Below, in pieces: positions 1 to 8,543 of a stretch of DNA of 56,733 bases. A model generated the notes under the pieces. The model ran no database searches and had not been told where the DNA came from. It saw only the letters and a program-made list of their open reading frames with translations. The translations under genes and the position numbers were made by a program. The number at the start of each line of letters is the position of its first letter. The stretch's first letter is position 1. This stretch comes from an uncultured Bacteroidota bacterium (GTDB lineage Bacteria > Bacteroidota > Bacteroidia > Flavobacteriales > Flavobacteriaceae), in the NCBI GenBank assembly GCA_903839195.1, contig CAIMBK010000130.1, positions 1 through 56,733 of the forward strand, written 5' to 3'.

Positions 1-122
1 GGTGAGTTCCAATAACCGCCATCTTCGAGGGCTAGGCGCGAGACGAACAGGGTGAACTGAAACAGGTCATCGAGTTCCCTCAGATAGTCGGCGGCGACGT
101 GGAAACCCTCGCCATCAAAGAC
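1..122 (-). other. Foreign high-GC coding fragment at the contig edge
   Basis: These bases are clearly G+C-richer than the rest of the window. On the minus strand one frame stays open for 40 codons (positions 122 to 3), and about two thirds of its third positions are G or C, whereas the genes to the right strongly prefer A/T. The frame reads like real protein (it contains FDGEGFHVAADYL) and is different from the frame of the outer-membrane gene it abuts. I read it as sequence from another, high-GC organism joined by an assembly or library chimera. A genuine recombination junction is possible but less likely at a contig edge. I do not recognise the protein. Confidence 0.7.
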
Positions 123-2056
123 AAAATGTTTCCCGACGATTCTATTTTTGTTTTTATCGAATAGAATGTATTATCGGTTACGTCGGTTTTGTTGGTTTTA
201 GTATAAACAAAACTACTCGCAAATATTAAGTTATTTTCGGTCAATCTATTTCTTCTTTCTTGAATACTTCGTATCGATTTATAATCATCAGCACTTGTAA
301 TTAATGGGTTTGACGCCAAAACATCACTAATAAAACCATTTGCGCCACTTTCAATTATTAAATTATTTTCGGAGTTGAAATAGGTGGGATTTATAGTGTA
401 ATTTGGGTTTTGTGCAATCGCATTTAATACATTATAGGAAGATTGATATACATTGAAATAATTGCCCGTATTAATGTTGTTTACAAATTGAATGTTAAAC
501 AAATCAAATCGGGAAGTTGTTTTTTTGCTTGGCGTCCAATTGTAGGTTAGTGAACTCGTGAAATTTTCTTTGTCCAATCCAATGTTTCTTTGCTTGAAAA
601 AACCGACCATAAAATTCGTAGAAGGAATCATATTTTTCGGAATAATTCTTTCGGTATTAAAAGGAAAAAATAGTCTAGGAAAATTCAACTTTATATCGGC
701 GCCATATTCCGATACGTTGAAAAAATTATTATTTGGATTGGCCATATCTTTGGACGCGCCAATATTACCACGAGCAGAAATCTCTAATGTTTCGGCACCT
801 CTAAAAATATTTCGAATCGTAACATTGGTACTTCCCGAAATTCCAAATTCTTGAATATTCGAATGAATAAAATCAGTATTCCAACCAAATCCGAATTTTT
901 TTCTTGGCGATAAATACACCGCTGCAATCAATGATTTTCCTTCCGCATCTTTCGGGTCAATCGAATATTGAATGGACGGATAATTGAAAATCCGTAAATT
1001 ATTTAAATAACGGGATGTAAGGGTTGTTTTTGTGTCGGAAAACAATCCGTTTTTGGTAATAAAAACCGCATCTGTAATCGCTTTTGGACGGTATTTCAGT
1101 TTTTCGGGGCTATAAATAACAAAATTATTATAGGAAACACTGTCCATAATCGGTTTGCTATTTTTCCCTGCGGCATTATCAGTATAAATCGCCACTTTGC
1201 TGATTTTATATAATTTGAAAGGCACTAATTTTGTCGAATCGCCTTCTCTTATGGATTGATTTTCAATATTTAAACCAATGTTGGCTTTGTGATTATTGTC
1301 CAAAGTATCAATGTCGTAATTCACATAATTCTGTTGAAAATAAAAAGCGCCATTATTTCGAAAATGAGTAGTAATTCGGCTTCGTTCTTCGTCAAAATCG
1401 GGTTTTTTGTATTGACTTTTGGATTTCAAAACCGAAAGCGATTGTTTGGTTTTGTACAATGAATCTAAAACGGGCGAATCAATAGTCACTTTTATAGAAT
1501 CCAATGTGTAGGGTTTTCCAGTATTTATAGAATATTTAACGCCCACTTTTTTCGTACTTATGGAATCGGTTGCGTAGGTTACTTTTGTATTAAAATATCC
1601 TTTATCAAAATAATAAGATTGCAATCTCAAAGCCGATTTTTCAGCGCTTTTAGTATCAAAAATCACTGGCGGTTCTCCCGTTTTTTTCAAAACTTCGTGA
1701 ATTCCGAAATACCAAAAAGACTTGCCCAATCGGTCAACTTGTTTTTTGGACAACCATTTCGATAAACGAGAATATTTTTCAGGATTTTTGACAAATTTTG
1801 ATTGATAAATAGAATCCGGATTTTCTGCAGCCAAATTATACAAATTCAATCGCAAACGATAACTAAAAATGCTGCTATTGGGCCTTTGATATAGTTGGGC
1901 TAGTACATTTTCGTTTTTTTCTTTAACTCCATTTGCCAAAATTTCGTTTTTGGTAAGTAGCTTTTTTCCATCTGGAACTCTTTTAAAAGTATTACAGGCG
2001 CAAATAAATACTCCAATTAGAATAAATAATGATATTTTTGTCTTGTTGTTTTTCAA
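80..2056 (-). CDS. TamL-like outer-membrane lipoprotein of the BamA/TamA family, 3' end lost
   Basis: This is a BamA/TamA (Omp85) family protein in the lipoprotein form found in Bacteroidota (TamL), expected to help insert or transport outer-membrane proteins. The N-terminus is a hydrophobic segment ending in a lipobox (FICAC), followed by POTRA-like repeats (for example YYFDKGYFNTKVTYATDS) and a barrel region beginning near KKFGFGWNTDFIHSN. I start it at the TTG at 2056 because a TACTTTTG promoter element at 2077-2084 would begin transcription downstream of the upstream ATG at 2116, and because this start leaves a short, typical lipoprotein signal. The last native residues are around GNILSL. 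After that the sequence becomes the foreign fragment and stops at 80, so the last barrel strands are missing. It is divergent from the methyltransferase gene at 2094. Confidence 0.82.
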   Translation of the reverse strand: MKNNKTKISLFILIGVFICACNTFKRVPDGKKLLTKNEILANGVKEKNENVLAQLYQRPNSSIFSYRLRLNLYNLAAENPDSIYQSKFVKNPEKYSRLSKWLSKKQVDRLGKSFWYFGIHEVLKKTGEPPVIFDTKSAEKSALRLQSYYFDKGYFNTKVTYATDSISTKKVGVKYSINTGKPYTLDSIKVTIDSPVLDSLYKTKQSLSVLKSKSQYKKPDFDEERSRITTHFRNNGAFYFQQNYVNYDIDTLDNNHKANIGLNIENQSIREGDSTKLVPFKLYKISKVAIYTDNAAGKNSKPIMDSVSYNNFVIYSPEKLKYRPKAITDAVFITKNGLFSDTKTTLTSRYLNNLRIFNYPSIQYSIDPKDAEGKSLIAAVYLSPRKKFGFGWNTDFIHSNIQEFGISGSTNVTIRNIFRGAETLEISARGNIGASKDMANPNNNFFNVSEYGADIKLNFPRLFFPFNTERIIPKNMIPSTNFMVGFFKQRNIGLDKENFTSSLTYNWTPSKKTTSRFDLFNIQFVNNINTGNYFNVYQSSYNVLNAIAQNPNYTINPTYFNSENNLIIESGANGFISDVLASNPLITSADDYKSIRSIQERRNRLTENNLIFASSFVYTKTNKTDVTDNTFYSIKTKIESSGNILSLMARVSTSPPTI

Positions 2057-2076
2057 GTGTTTCGAAATATTTAATT

Positions 2077-2084
2077 CAAAAGTA
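2077..2084 (-). promoter_or_regulatory. TAnnTTTG promoter element for the TamL gene
   Basis: TACTTTTG on the minus strand fits the Bacteroidota -7 consensus TAnnTTTG. It would place the transcript start near 2070, about 14 nt before the proposed TTG start at 2056, and it decides that start over the ATG at 2116. Confidence 0.55.
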
Positions 2085-2093
2085 CATCTTTTT

Positions 2094-2822
2094 ATGGTTA
2101 GTAAAAACCAAATCAAATTAATAACGAGTTTGCATCAAAAAAAATACCGGTCGTCAAACCAATTATTTTTTGCCGAAGGTGTAAAAGTAATTCAGGAATT
2201 GTTAAAATCAAACTTTGAACTCGAACATCTTTATGAAACGGAATTGTTTTTTGAAAGCGTTTCCAATGAAAAAAAATCACTTATTACGGAAAGCGATTTG
2301 AAAAAAATTAGCGCCTTGGCTAATCCAAATACGTGTTTGGCTATTTTTAGGATGCCAAAACCCAAATCAATCATCGAAAAAGGATTAATTGTTGCGCTTG
2401 ATGATATTCGCGACCCAGGAAATTTAGGCACCATTATGCGTCTTTGCGATTGGTTTGGAATCGAACAATTGGTTTGTTCTGAAAGTTCTGTGGATGTTTA
2501 TAATCCCAAAGTGGTTCAAGCTACAATGGGTTCTATTTCTAGGGTTAATGTGAATTATATCGACCTTGAATCGTTTCTTCAAAAATCGAAATTACCAGTT
2601 TTCGGGACTTTTATGGATGGAACAATTATTTATAATGAAACACTTCCCAAAGAAGGAATTATTGTTTTCGGAAATGAAGCTAACGGAATTTCTGAAAAAA
2701 TAGAAAAATTAGTTAAAAAGCGAATCGCCATTCCAAGATTTGGAAGTATTCAAGAAACCGAAAGTTTGAATGTTGCCACAGCAACGGCCATCGTTTTGAA
2801 TGAATTTCGACGTGGAAATTAA
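2094..2822 (+). CDS. TrmH/SpoU-family RNA 2'-O-methyltransferase
   Basis: A 242-residue SPOUT-class enzyme that transfers a methyl group from SAM to a ribose 2'-OH in rRNA or tRNA. All three SpoU motifs are visible: motif 1 (DDIRDPGNLGTIMRLCDWFG), motif 2 (IVFGNEANGIS) and motif 3 (IPRFGSIQETESLNVATA). An N-terminal substrate-binding region (NQLFFAEGVKVIQELL) is typical of the RlmB/TrmH group. The open frame extends upstream to 1950, but the natural start is the ATG at 2094 (MVSKNQIKLI). A TATTTTTG element at 2033-2040 is a plausible promoter. It converges on porT, and the two stop codons overlap by 4 bp. The exact RNA target cannot be told from sequence. Confidence 0.9.
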   Translation: MVSKNQIKLITSLHQKKYRSSNQLFFAEGVKVIQELLKSNFELEHLYETELFFESVSNEKKSLITESDLKKISALANPNTCLAIFRMPKPKSIIEKGLIVALDDIRDPGNLGTIMRLCDWFGIEQLVCSESSVDVYNPKVVQATMGSISRVNVNYIDLESFLQKSKLPVFGTFMDGTIIYNETLPKEGIIVFGNEANGISEKIEKLVKKRIAIPRFGSIQETESLNVATATAIVLNEFRRGN

Positions 2823-3529
2823 TGAAAAGTAAAATTAATTAAAACCGCACGCGTTTTCATCGATTCGATATTGGAGGTCCAAGGGCTGTTTGGGTCAGCG
2901 TCGCGAATTAGTTCATCTTTCATACCAAAAACCCCACGAATGGAAGGTGAAAATTTGAAATATTCAAAATATAAATCGATTCCAAAACCAATTTCATAAT
3001 TTGTAGACCATGGAACCATTCGGAAACGTTGTTGCAAATTATCATCTTTAGACGTTGAATTGCTTCCTAAATTTAAGGTTGTCGAAAAACCACCTACCAA
3101 ATAAGGCCGCACATTTCCAGTTCGTAAAGCCGAAAATTTTAGCAAAAAGGGAAAATGTAAATAGGTCGATTTTACTTCACGGTAGTAATCTAATTCGCTG
3201 GTAAAATTAGGAAAAGTTAGGTTCCTTTGTGTGTAATATAACCCTGGTTCAAAACGAATGTTAATGAATTCATGAAGGCGTAAATCAGCCACTAAACCTA
3301 CGTTGAAACCCGTTGTGCTTTCAACTAAAACATCCTTTGGAACCACCGATTTGTAATCAATTTTAAAGTCATAGGAATTAAATCCTAAAAAATATCCCCA
3401 ATACAAACGGTCTTTATCAAAATTCTCAAGATTATGAATAGGGTCTTTGCCGAAAATATTTTTCGATTGCGCCCAGCCAAAAAATGACAAGGATAATACG
3501 ATCAACAGAATTACTTTTTTCATTTTCAT
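2819..3529 (-). CDS. porT: PorT-like outer-membrane protein of the type IX secretion system
   Basis: A 236-residue exported protein with a clear signal peptide (KKVILLIVLSLSFFGWAQ) followed by a small eight-strand-like beta barrel with alternating aromatic segments (YWGYFLGFNSYDFKIDY; FRFEP-type strands). It matches the PorT/SprT family, needed in Bacteroidota for type IX secretion of proteins with C-terminal secretion domains and, in Flavobacterium, for gliding adhesin export. It lies 12 bp downstream of ubiE on the same strand and is probably co-transcribed with it from the promoter at 4292-4321. The other T9SS genes are not in this window, consistent with their scattered arrangement in Flavobacterium. 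Generic outer-membrane barrel families are the main alternative. Confidence 0.8.
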   Translation of the reverse strand: MKMKKVILLIVLSLSFFGWAQSKNIFGKDPIHNLENFDKDRLYWGYFLGFNSYDFKIDYKSVVPKDVLVESTTGFNVGLVADLRLHEFINIRFEPGLYYTQRNLTFPNFTSELDYYREVKSTYLHFPFLLKFSALRTGNVRPYLVGGFSTTLNLGSNSTSKDDNLQQRFRMVPWSTNYEIGFGIDLYFEYFKFSPSIRGVFGMKDELIRDADPNSPWTSNIESMKTRAVLINFTFH

Positions 3530-3541
3530 TTAAGAATTTTA

Positions 3542-4276
3542 CTACTGCTTTTTTGAAGCAGAATAAATAGTCGCAACGCCAAAAGTTTGGGGCATCGCTC
3601 GTACCTCTATAAACCCAATTTTTCTCAAAATATTGTTCAACGCTTCGCCATATGGAAAAACAGAAGCCGAATCCGACAAATATTGATAAGCCGAATTGTC
3701 TTTTGAAAATAATTTTCCAATTAAAGGCAAGATATTTTTGGAGTAAAATTGATAGCCTTGTTTAAAAGGTGTTTTTTCCGGAACGGATGTTTCTAATATT
3801 ACAAAAATCCCATTTGGCTTGAGCACCCGAAGAATTTCTGACAACCCTTTTTCTAATGTTTCAAAATTTCGAACGCCAAAAGCAACGGTAATGGCATCAA
3901 AAGTGTCGTTTTCAAACGGCATGTTTTCAGAATCAGCCAAAAGCATTTCGATTTTACTGGAAAGATTTTTAGCTTCAATTTTTTTTCTTCCAACGTCCAA
4001 CATTCCAGCAGAAATGTCCAAACCAATAATTTTTTCTGCGGAGGTTTTTGTCATTAATAATGCCAAATCGCCAGTTCCTGTTGCAATATCCAAAACGGTT
4101 TTAGGATTTTTATCAGAAACTAACTTAAGCACTTTTTTACGCCATTTGACATCAATTCCGAAAGAAATCACGCGGTTTAAACCGTCATAATTTTCAGAAA
4201 TAGTGTCAAACATTTGAGCCACTTGCTCTTTTTTTCCTAATTCGGAATCTTTATAAGGCGTAATGTTTTTTGGCAT
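3542..4276 (-). CDS. ubiE: Demethylmenaquinone methyltransferase (UbiE/MenG)
   Basis: A SAM-dependent enzyme that methylates demethylmenaquinone to menaquinone, the respiratory quinone of Bacteroidota. The glycine-rich SAM-binding motif is [15 protein letters not shown], followed by the acidic IIGLDIS loop and the family motifs [10 protein letters not shown] and [13 protein letters not shown] start it at the ATG at 4276 (MPKNITPYK), not the upstream in-frame ATG at 4306, because the promoter TTG-N19-TATCTTTG at 4292-4321 starts transcription near 4285, inside the longer version. Length (244 residues) is normal. It is followed by porT in what looks like a two-gene transcript. Ubiquinone is not expected here, so the menaquinone role is inferred from the lineage. 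Confidence 0.93.
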   Translation of the reverse strand: MPKNITPYKDSELGKKEQVAQMFDTISENYDGLNRVISFGIDVKWRKKVLKLVSDKNPKTVLDIATGTGDLALLMTKTSAEKIIGLDISAGMLDVGRKKIEAKNLSSKIEMLLADSENMPFENDTFDAITVAFGVRNFETLEKGLSEILRVLKPNGIFVILETSVPEKTPFKQGYQFYSKNILPLIGKLFSKDNSAYQYLSDSASVFPYGEALNNILRKIGFIEVRAMPQTFGVATIYSASKKQ

Positions 4277-4291
4277 AATCAAAAATTTTGG

Positions 4292-4321
4292 CAAAGATAG
4301 CGTCAATTTTTATAAAATCAA
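4292..4321 (-). promoter_or_regulatory. Promoter of ubiE-porT
   Basis: On the minus strand, TTG (4321-4319), a 19-nt spacer and TATCTTTG (4299-4292) match the Bacteroidota primary-sigma consensus closely. The predicted transcript start is about 9 nt upstream of the ubiE ATG at 4276. Confidence 0.7.
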
Positions 4322-4335
4322 GCTAATGTCTTTTC

Positions 4336-4818
4336 TTAATTCCGAAGATACGTTTGGTAACTAAAATCAAAAAGGTGCTTTTCGTCTTTCGGATGAAATT
4401 CGGTTGCCACTAAATTCCATTCTGCCGGATTAATTTCAGGGAAAAATGCGTCGGCTTCAAATGTATCATGAACTAAAGTCAGTTCAATTTTGTCAGCAAA
4501 TTCGATCCCTAAAGAATAAATTTCGCCTCCGCCAATGATAAAAACAGCTTCGTTTTTTGGGCAAATCGCAATTGCATCTTCGATACTATTTACGACAATA
4601 CAGCCTTCGGGATTGAAGTTTTTTTGACGGCTGATTACCACGTGCGTTCTATTTGGCAATGGTTTTGGAAAACTTTCAAATGTTTTTCTGCCCATTATAA
4701 TATGATGGCCCGAAGTTAATTCTTTGAAACGTTTGAAATCGTCTGGAAGGTGCCAAGCCAATTCGTTGTTTTTGCCTAAGGCCTTGTTTTCGGAAGTTGC
4801 CGCGATGAGTATAATCAT
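4336..4818 (-). CDS. folA: Dihydrofolate reductase
   Basis: A 160-residue enzyme that reduces dihydrofolate to tetrahydrofolate with NADPH, regenerating the cofactor oxidised by thymidylate synthase. Typical features are the N-terminal strand IILIAATSENKALGK, the substrate segment LAWHLPDDFKRFKELT, the NADPH motif IIMGRKTFESFPKPLPNR and the later VFIIGGGEIYSLGIEFAD. The length is normal for the bacterial enzyme. It lies 21 bp downstream of thyA on the same strand, a common functional pairing, and is probably translated from the same transcript. The ATG at 4818 begins the conserved first strand directly. Confidence 0.96.
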   Translation of the reverse strand: MIILIAATSENKALGKNNELAWHLPDDFKRFKELTSGHHIIMGRKTFESFPKPLPNRTHVVISRQKNFNPEGCIVVNSIEDAIAICPKNEAVFIIGGGEIYSLGIEFADKIELTLVHDTFEADAFFPEINPAEWNLVATEFHPKDEKHLFDFSYQTYLRN

Positions 4819-4839
4819 TGAAATTAATTTAGTATCAAA

Positions 4840-5664
4840 TTAAACGGCTACATTTCCTTTAATATGTGGATGTGATTCATATCCTTCCAACGTAAAATCT
4901 TCGAATTTGAAATCGAAAATATTTGATATTTCGGGATTTAAAATCATTTTCGGCAATGGTTTTGGGTCGCGAGAAAGTTGCAATTCCAATTGTTCAAAAT
5001 GATTGTTATAAATATGTGCATCACCAAAAGTATGAATAAATTCGCCCAAACCTAGACCGCAAACTTGTGCAATCATCATGGTAAAAAGCGCGTAGGAAGC
5101 AATGTTAAAAGGAACGCCTAAAAAAATGTCGGCACTTCTTTGATACAATTGGCAGGATAATTTTCCGTCGGCCACATAGAACTGAAAAAAAGCATGACAC
5201 GGAGGCAAAGCCACTTTTCCATTGGCTACGTTTTCTGAAAACGATTTTGTAGTATCTGGCAAAACGCTTGGATTCCAAGCGGAAATTAGCATTCTACGGC
5301 TGTTTGGATTGGTTTTTAAAGTATCAATTAATTCTGTAATTTGGTCAATTTCTTCGCCATTCCAGTTGCGCCATTGGTAACCATAAACGGGACCTAAATC
5401 CCCATTTTCATTGGCCCAATCATCCCAAATTCTGACGCCATTTTCTTTTAAATAAGCAATATTTGTATCGCCATTTAAGAACCAAAGCAATTCGTAAATT
5501 ATCGATTTTAAATGTAATTTTTTTGTTGTAACCATTGGAAAACCTTCGTTTAAATCAAAACGCATTTGGTATCCAAAAACACTTTTTGTTCCAGTGCCTG
5601 TTCGATCCCCTTTTTGTGTGCCATTTTCTAAAACATGGGAAACTAAATCTAAATATTGCTTCAT
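4840..5664 (-). CDS. thyA: Thymidylate synthase
   Basis: Converts dUMP to dTMP using methylene-tetrahydrofolate and yields dihydrofolate, which FolA recycles. The active-site cysteine lies in [12 protein letters not shown]. The dUMP- and phosphate-binding segments [18 protein letters not shown] and the N-terminal [12 protein letters not shown] loop are intact. The C-terminus ends [10 protein letters not shown], with the usual closing residues (A-V). At 274 residues it is close to the E. coli enzyme. It is the first gene of the thyA-folA pair; no convincing TAnnTTTG promoter is visible just upstream. It is the classical ThyA type, not the flavin-dependent ThyX. Confidence 0.97.
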   Translation of the reverse strand: MKQYLDLVSHVLENGTQKGDRTGTGTKSVFGYQMRFDLNEGFPMVTTKKLHLKSIIYELLWFLNGDTNIAYLKENGVRIWDDWANENGDLGPVYGYQWRNWNGEEIDQITELIDTLKTNPNSRRMLISAWNPSVLPDTTKSFSENVANGKVALPPCHAFFQFYVADGKLSCQLYQRSADIFLGVPFNIASYALFTMMIAQVCGLGLGEFIHTFGDAHIYNNHFEQLELQLSRDPKPLPKMILNPEISNIFDFKFEDFTLEGYESHPHIKGNVAV

Positions 5665-5721
5665 TTTGTAGTTATTCGTTCTAAGTTTTTATTGGGATTT
5701 TAATAAATTTCCTAATAAATA

Positions 5722-6348
5722 TTAAGGTTCTCTTTTTGAAATTTCGTCTCTAATTTTGGCTGCTTTTTCATAATCTTCATCCAATACGGCAGCGTCTAAA
5801 AGCTCATTCAATTCCGAAAGACTATTTTGTTGATACAATGAACCCGAAGTATTGCTTTCTTCCAAACCAAAAGTATCTGGATTGGAAAGGATATCGTCCA
5901 TTTCTTGTGAATCGGTTTCGCCTTCTTTTGGATTGGTTTTAAGGAAAATTCCCGCTTTGTCAAGAATGTTTTTATAAGTATAAATGGGTGCCTGAAATCG
6001 TAAGGCAAGCGCAATGGCATCAGACGTTCGGGCATCAATTATTTCTTCTATTTTGTCTCTTTCGCAAATGATACTCGAATAAAAAACGCCATCCACCAAT
6101 TTATGAATTATGACTTGTTTGACAACGATATCAAACCGATCGGCGAAGTTTTTAAAAAGGTCATGCGTCAATGGGCGCGGTGGCTTTATTTCTTTTTCTA
6201 AAGCAATAGCAATAGCTTGTGCCTCAAACGCACCGATAACAATAGGAAGTTTTCTGTCGCCATCTACTTCATTTAATATCAGCGCATACGCTCCGTTTTG
6301 AGTTTGACTATAGGAAATTCCTTTAATTGTTAATTTTACTAAGCTCAT
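5722..6348 (-). CDS. DUF151 bifunctional-nuclease-like protein with UVR motif
   Basis: A 208-residue two-part protein. Residues 1 to about 135 form a DUF151 (bifunctional nuclease, BFN) domain with LPIVIGAFEAQAIAIALE and ARTSDAIALALRFQAPIYT, a family with reported DNase/RNase activity in other bacteria and in plants. An acidic linker follows. The C-terminal 35 residues carry a UVR (UvrB/UvrC interaction) motif, LNELLDAAVLDEDYEKAAK, ending in basic residues. This two-domain form is common in Bacteroidota. Its own promoter is TTG-N19-TACTTTTG at 6354-6383, so it is transcribed separately from etfAB, whose terminator lies just upstream. The biological role is unknown; a link with DNA repair is suggested only by the UVR motif. 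Confidence 0.87.
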   Translation of the reverse strand: MSLVKLTIKGISYSQTQNGAYALILNEVDGDRKLPIVIGAFEAQAIAIALEKEIKPPRPLTHDLFKNFADRFDIVVKQVIIHKLVDGVFYSSIICERDKIEEIIDARTSDAIALALRFQAPIYTYKNILDKAGIFLKTNPKEGETDSQEMDDILSNPDTFGLEESNTSGSLYQQNSLSELNELLDAAVLDEDYEKAAKIRDEISKREP

Positions 6349-6353
6349 AGTTG

Positions 6354-6383
6354 CAAAAGTACAAATATCAAAATAAGCGACAA
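6354..6383 (-). promoter_or_regulatory. Promoter of the DUF151 gene
   Basis: On the minus strand, TTG (6383-6381), a 19-nt spacer and TACTTTTG (6361-6354) match the consensus. The element sits only 5 bp before the ATG at 6348, which would give an almost leaderless transcript. Confidence 0.62.
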
Positions 6384-6402
6384 TACATTATCGATTAAAA
6401 AT

Positions 6403-6446
6403 AAAAAAAACGCCTTCTTAAAGGTATTCAATAAGGCAGCGCTTTT
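6403..6446 (-). terminator. Intrinsic terminator after etfA
   Basis: On the minus strand GCCTT (6437-6433) pairs with AAGGC (6416-6412) around a loop that can fold further, followed by GTTTTTTTT. It separates the etfBA transcript from the DUF151 gene. Confidence 0.6.
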
Positions 6447-6461
6447 AATTATAATTTCTAT

Positions 6462-7430
6462 TTATGCGTTTTGTGCTTTAAAGACTTTTAGTTTTTCAAT
6501 TAATTTTGGAACTATTTCAAAAGCATCGCCAACAACTCCATAATCGGCTACCTTGAAGAAAGGCGCTTCGGCATCGGTATTAATAACCACTTTTACTTTT
6601 GATGAATTAATACCCGCAATATGTTGAATGGCTCCTGAGATCCCAACTGCGATATATAAATTAGCCGCAACCGGTTTTCCAGTTTGCCCAACGTGTTCTC
6701 CGTGGGATCTCCAGCCTAAATCCGAAACGGGTTTTGAACAAGCCGTTGCTGCGCCCAAAACGGAGGCTAATTCTTCGATCATTCCCCAATTTTCAGGACC
6801 TTTTAATCCACGACCTGCCGAAACAACTACGTCAGCATCGGCAATGGTAACTTTTCCAGATGCTTTTTCTATTGCGGTTACTTTAATGCCAAAATCATTT
6901 TCTGAAAGAATCGGATTAAATGCTTCAACCGATGTGTTAGTTGCATTTTCAAAAACACCATAGGAATTTTTTGAAATACTTATAACATTACATTTCGTTT
7001 GCATTTCGGAAATGGCAAATGCTTTATTCGAAAAAGCCGTTCTTTTTACTTGAAAAGGTGAAATGCTAACAGGTAATCCTACTACATTAGAAGCAAAACC
7101 AGCCTCCAATGAAACAGCAACCAAAGGCGCTAAATACAAACTGTCGGTGGTTGATGAAACTAATATTAGATTCGCTTTCTCATTTATTGCAGCTTGTTTG
7201 ATGCAATCGGAATAGGCTTTGGCATTGAAACTTTCCAGTTTTGAATTGGTAATTTGCAGCACTTTATCAACGCCGTATTTAGATAATTCGGAAACGTTTT
7301 CGGTGTTTATTGCAACAGCTGTAACTGTGGTTCCAAGTGATTCTGCAATTTTTTTTGCGTATGAAGCCAATTCGAAAGTCACTTTTTTGAATTTTCCTTC
7401 AGAAGATTCTGCGTATAGTACTATTGCCAT
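6462..7430 (-). CDS. etfA: Electron transfer flavoprotein, alpha subunit
   Basis: The FAD-binding subunit of the ETF heterodimer, which collects electrons from acyl-CoA and other dehydrogenases and passes them to the respiratory chain. The C-terminal FAD domain is unmistakable: VVVSAGRGLKGPENW, ATACSKPVSDLGWRSHGEHV, GQTGKPVAANLYIAVGISGA and INTDAEAPFFKVADYGVVGD. The N-terminal part is the alpha/beta domain shared with EtfB. At 322 residues it has normal length. It follows etfB on the same strand with a 66-bp gap, and a terminator follows it. It is the standard respiratory type; no FixX/FixC partner or bifurcating-type neighbour is in the window. Confidence 0.96.
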   Translation of the reverse strand: MAIVLYAESSEGKFKKVTFELASYAKKIAESLGTTVTAVAINTENVSELSKYGVDKVLQITNSKLESFNAKAYSDCIKQAAINEKANLILVSSTTDSLYLAPLVAVSLEAGFASNVVGLPVSISPFQVKRTAFSNKAFAISEMQTKCNVISISKNSYGVFENATNTSVEAFNPILSENDFGIKVTAIEKASGKVTIADADVVVSAGRGLKGPENWGMIEELASVLGAATACSKPVSDLGWRSHGEHVGQTGKPVAANLYIAVGISGAIQHIAGINSSKVKVVINTDAEAPFFKVADYGVVGDAFEIVPKLIEKLKVFKAQNA

Positions 7431-7496
7431 TTTATATTATTTTAAATTTTTAAATTTTGAATGTTTTTGCTAAGCCAATTCAGCATTTATATTTTA

Positions 7497-8243
7497 TTAA
7501 ATCACTTTTGCTTCGTTGTGTAACAAAAGGATTAATTCGTCTAAATTATCGGCGGAAATTAATTTTACTGCCGATTTTGGTGCTGGTTTTTCAAATTTTA
7601 TAGTTTTTGTAGAATTGGTTGCGGTTACAGGTTCAAGAATAGTTAATACTTTTGTTCGTGCCGTCATAATTCCTCGCATGTTAGGAATTCGAAGGTCTTT
7701 TTCTTCTACCAATCCTTTTTGCCCACCAATAATTAATGGAAATGATGTGCTTACAAGTTCTTTTCCACCATCAATTTCTCGTGCTGCTGAAACGGTTGTT
7801 CCTTCAACGGATATTGCTACACAAGAATTAATAAAGTTAATTCCCAAAATTCCTGAAATCATTCCTGGCACCATTCCGCCATTATAATCAAGTGATTCTT
7901 TTCCGGCAATTATCAAATCATAATCCCCGTTTTTGATTACTTCGGCTAGTTGTTTGGCTACAAAAAAACCATCGGTTGGCGCCGCATTTACTCGTATGGC
8001 TTCGTTAGCGCCAATTGCCAATGCTTTTCGCAATGTTGGCTCTGTTTCTGGCCCGCCAACTATAACTACGGTAACGTTTGCCGCTTGTTGTTCTTGAAAC
8101 CAAATGGCTCGTGTGAGACCAAATTCGTCGTTTGGATTAATTACAAATTGAACGCCATTACTATCAAATTCGGATTCACCATTTGTGAAATTTATTTTTG
8201 AAGTAGTGTCTGGAACGTGACTGATGCAGACTAATATTTTCAT
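7497..8243 (-). CDS. etfB: Electron transfer flavoprotein, beta subunit
   Basis: A 248-residue partner of EtfA that binds AMP and docks the alpha subunit. It starts MKILVCISHVPDT and carries the family segments INPNDEFGLTRAIW, VIVGGPETEPTLRKALAIGANEAIR, DLIIAGKESLDYNGGMVPGMI and the signature AREIDGGKELVSTSFPLIIGG. It is the first gene of etfBA. The presence of both subunits with intact motifs supports fatty- or amino-acid oxidation feeding the menaquinone pool. The 300 bp upstream, shared with the divergent pdhB gene, has a weak TAATTTCG-like -7 element but no convincing -33 box for this gene. Confidence 0.96.
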   Translation of the reverse strand: MKILVCISHVPDTTSKINFTNGESEFDSNGVQFVINPNDEFGLTRAIWFQEQQAANVTVVIVGGPETEPTLRKALAIGANEAIRVNAAPTDGFFVAKQLAEVIKNGDYDLIIAGKESLDYNGGMVPGMISGILGINFINSCVAISVEGTTVSAAREIDGGKELVSTSFPLIIGGQKGLVEEKDLRIPNMRGIMTARTKVLTILEPVTATNSTKTIKFEKPAPKSAVKLISADNLDELILLLHNEAKVI

Positions 8244-8543
8244 GGGCTAAAAAATTATTTATTTACGCTACGAAATTACAAAATATATTTTCAAAATAAA
8301 CTATGCATGCATACTATTTTTATTAAAATTTCTAGTATTATATCGATTTCGTAAGTCCTTTTGAAACTAATAATTGGTTTTGTTCCAAGATATTATTGAA
8401 AGTAAGAATTTGATTTATTTAAAAAAGGTTTTCGTTTCTGAAAATCAATCCTACAAAATCCAATTATTTTTAAAGTAATTTATGCTTTTAGTAATATAAA
8501 ATATTTATTTTTGCCATTCAAAATTATTGATACCAATAGAAAT
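8244..8543. other. 300-bp divergent intergenic region etfB/pdhB
   Basis: A+T-rich spacer between divergent genes. The only element I can support is the pdhB -7 box near its right end. No RNA structure, repeat or small gene stands out. Confidence 0.5.
8506..8513 (+). promoter_or_regulatory. TAnnTTTG promoter element for pdhB
   Basis: TATTTTTG fits the -7 consensus and sits 30 bp before the pdhB ATG at 8544. The expected TTG at -33 is not clear, so only the -7 box is called. Confidence 0.5.

Noticed and set aside
558..854. 98-codon plus-strand frame inside the TamL gene
   Set aside because: Antisense shadow of a real gene with no family features or promoter.
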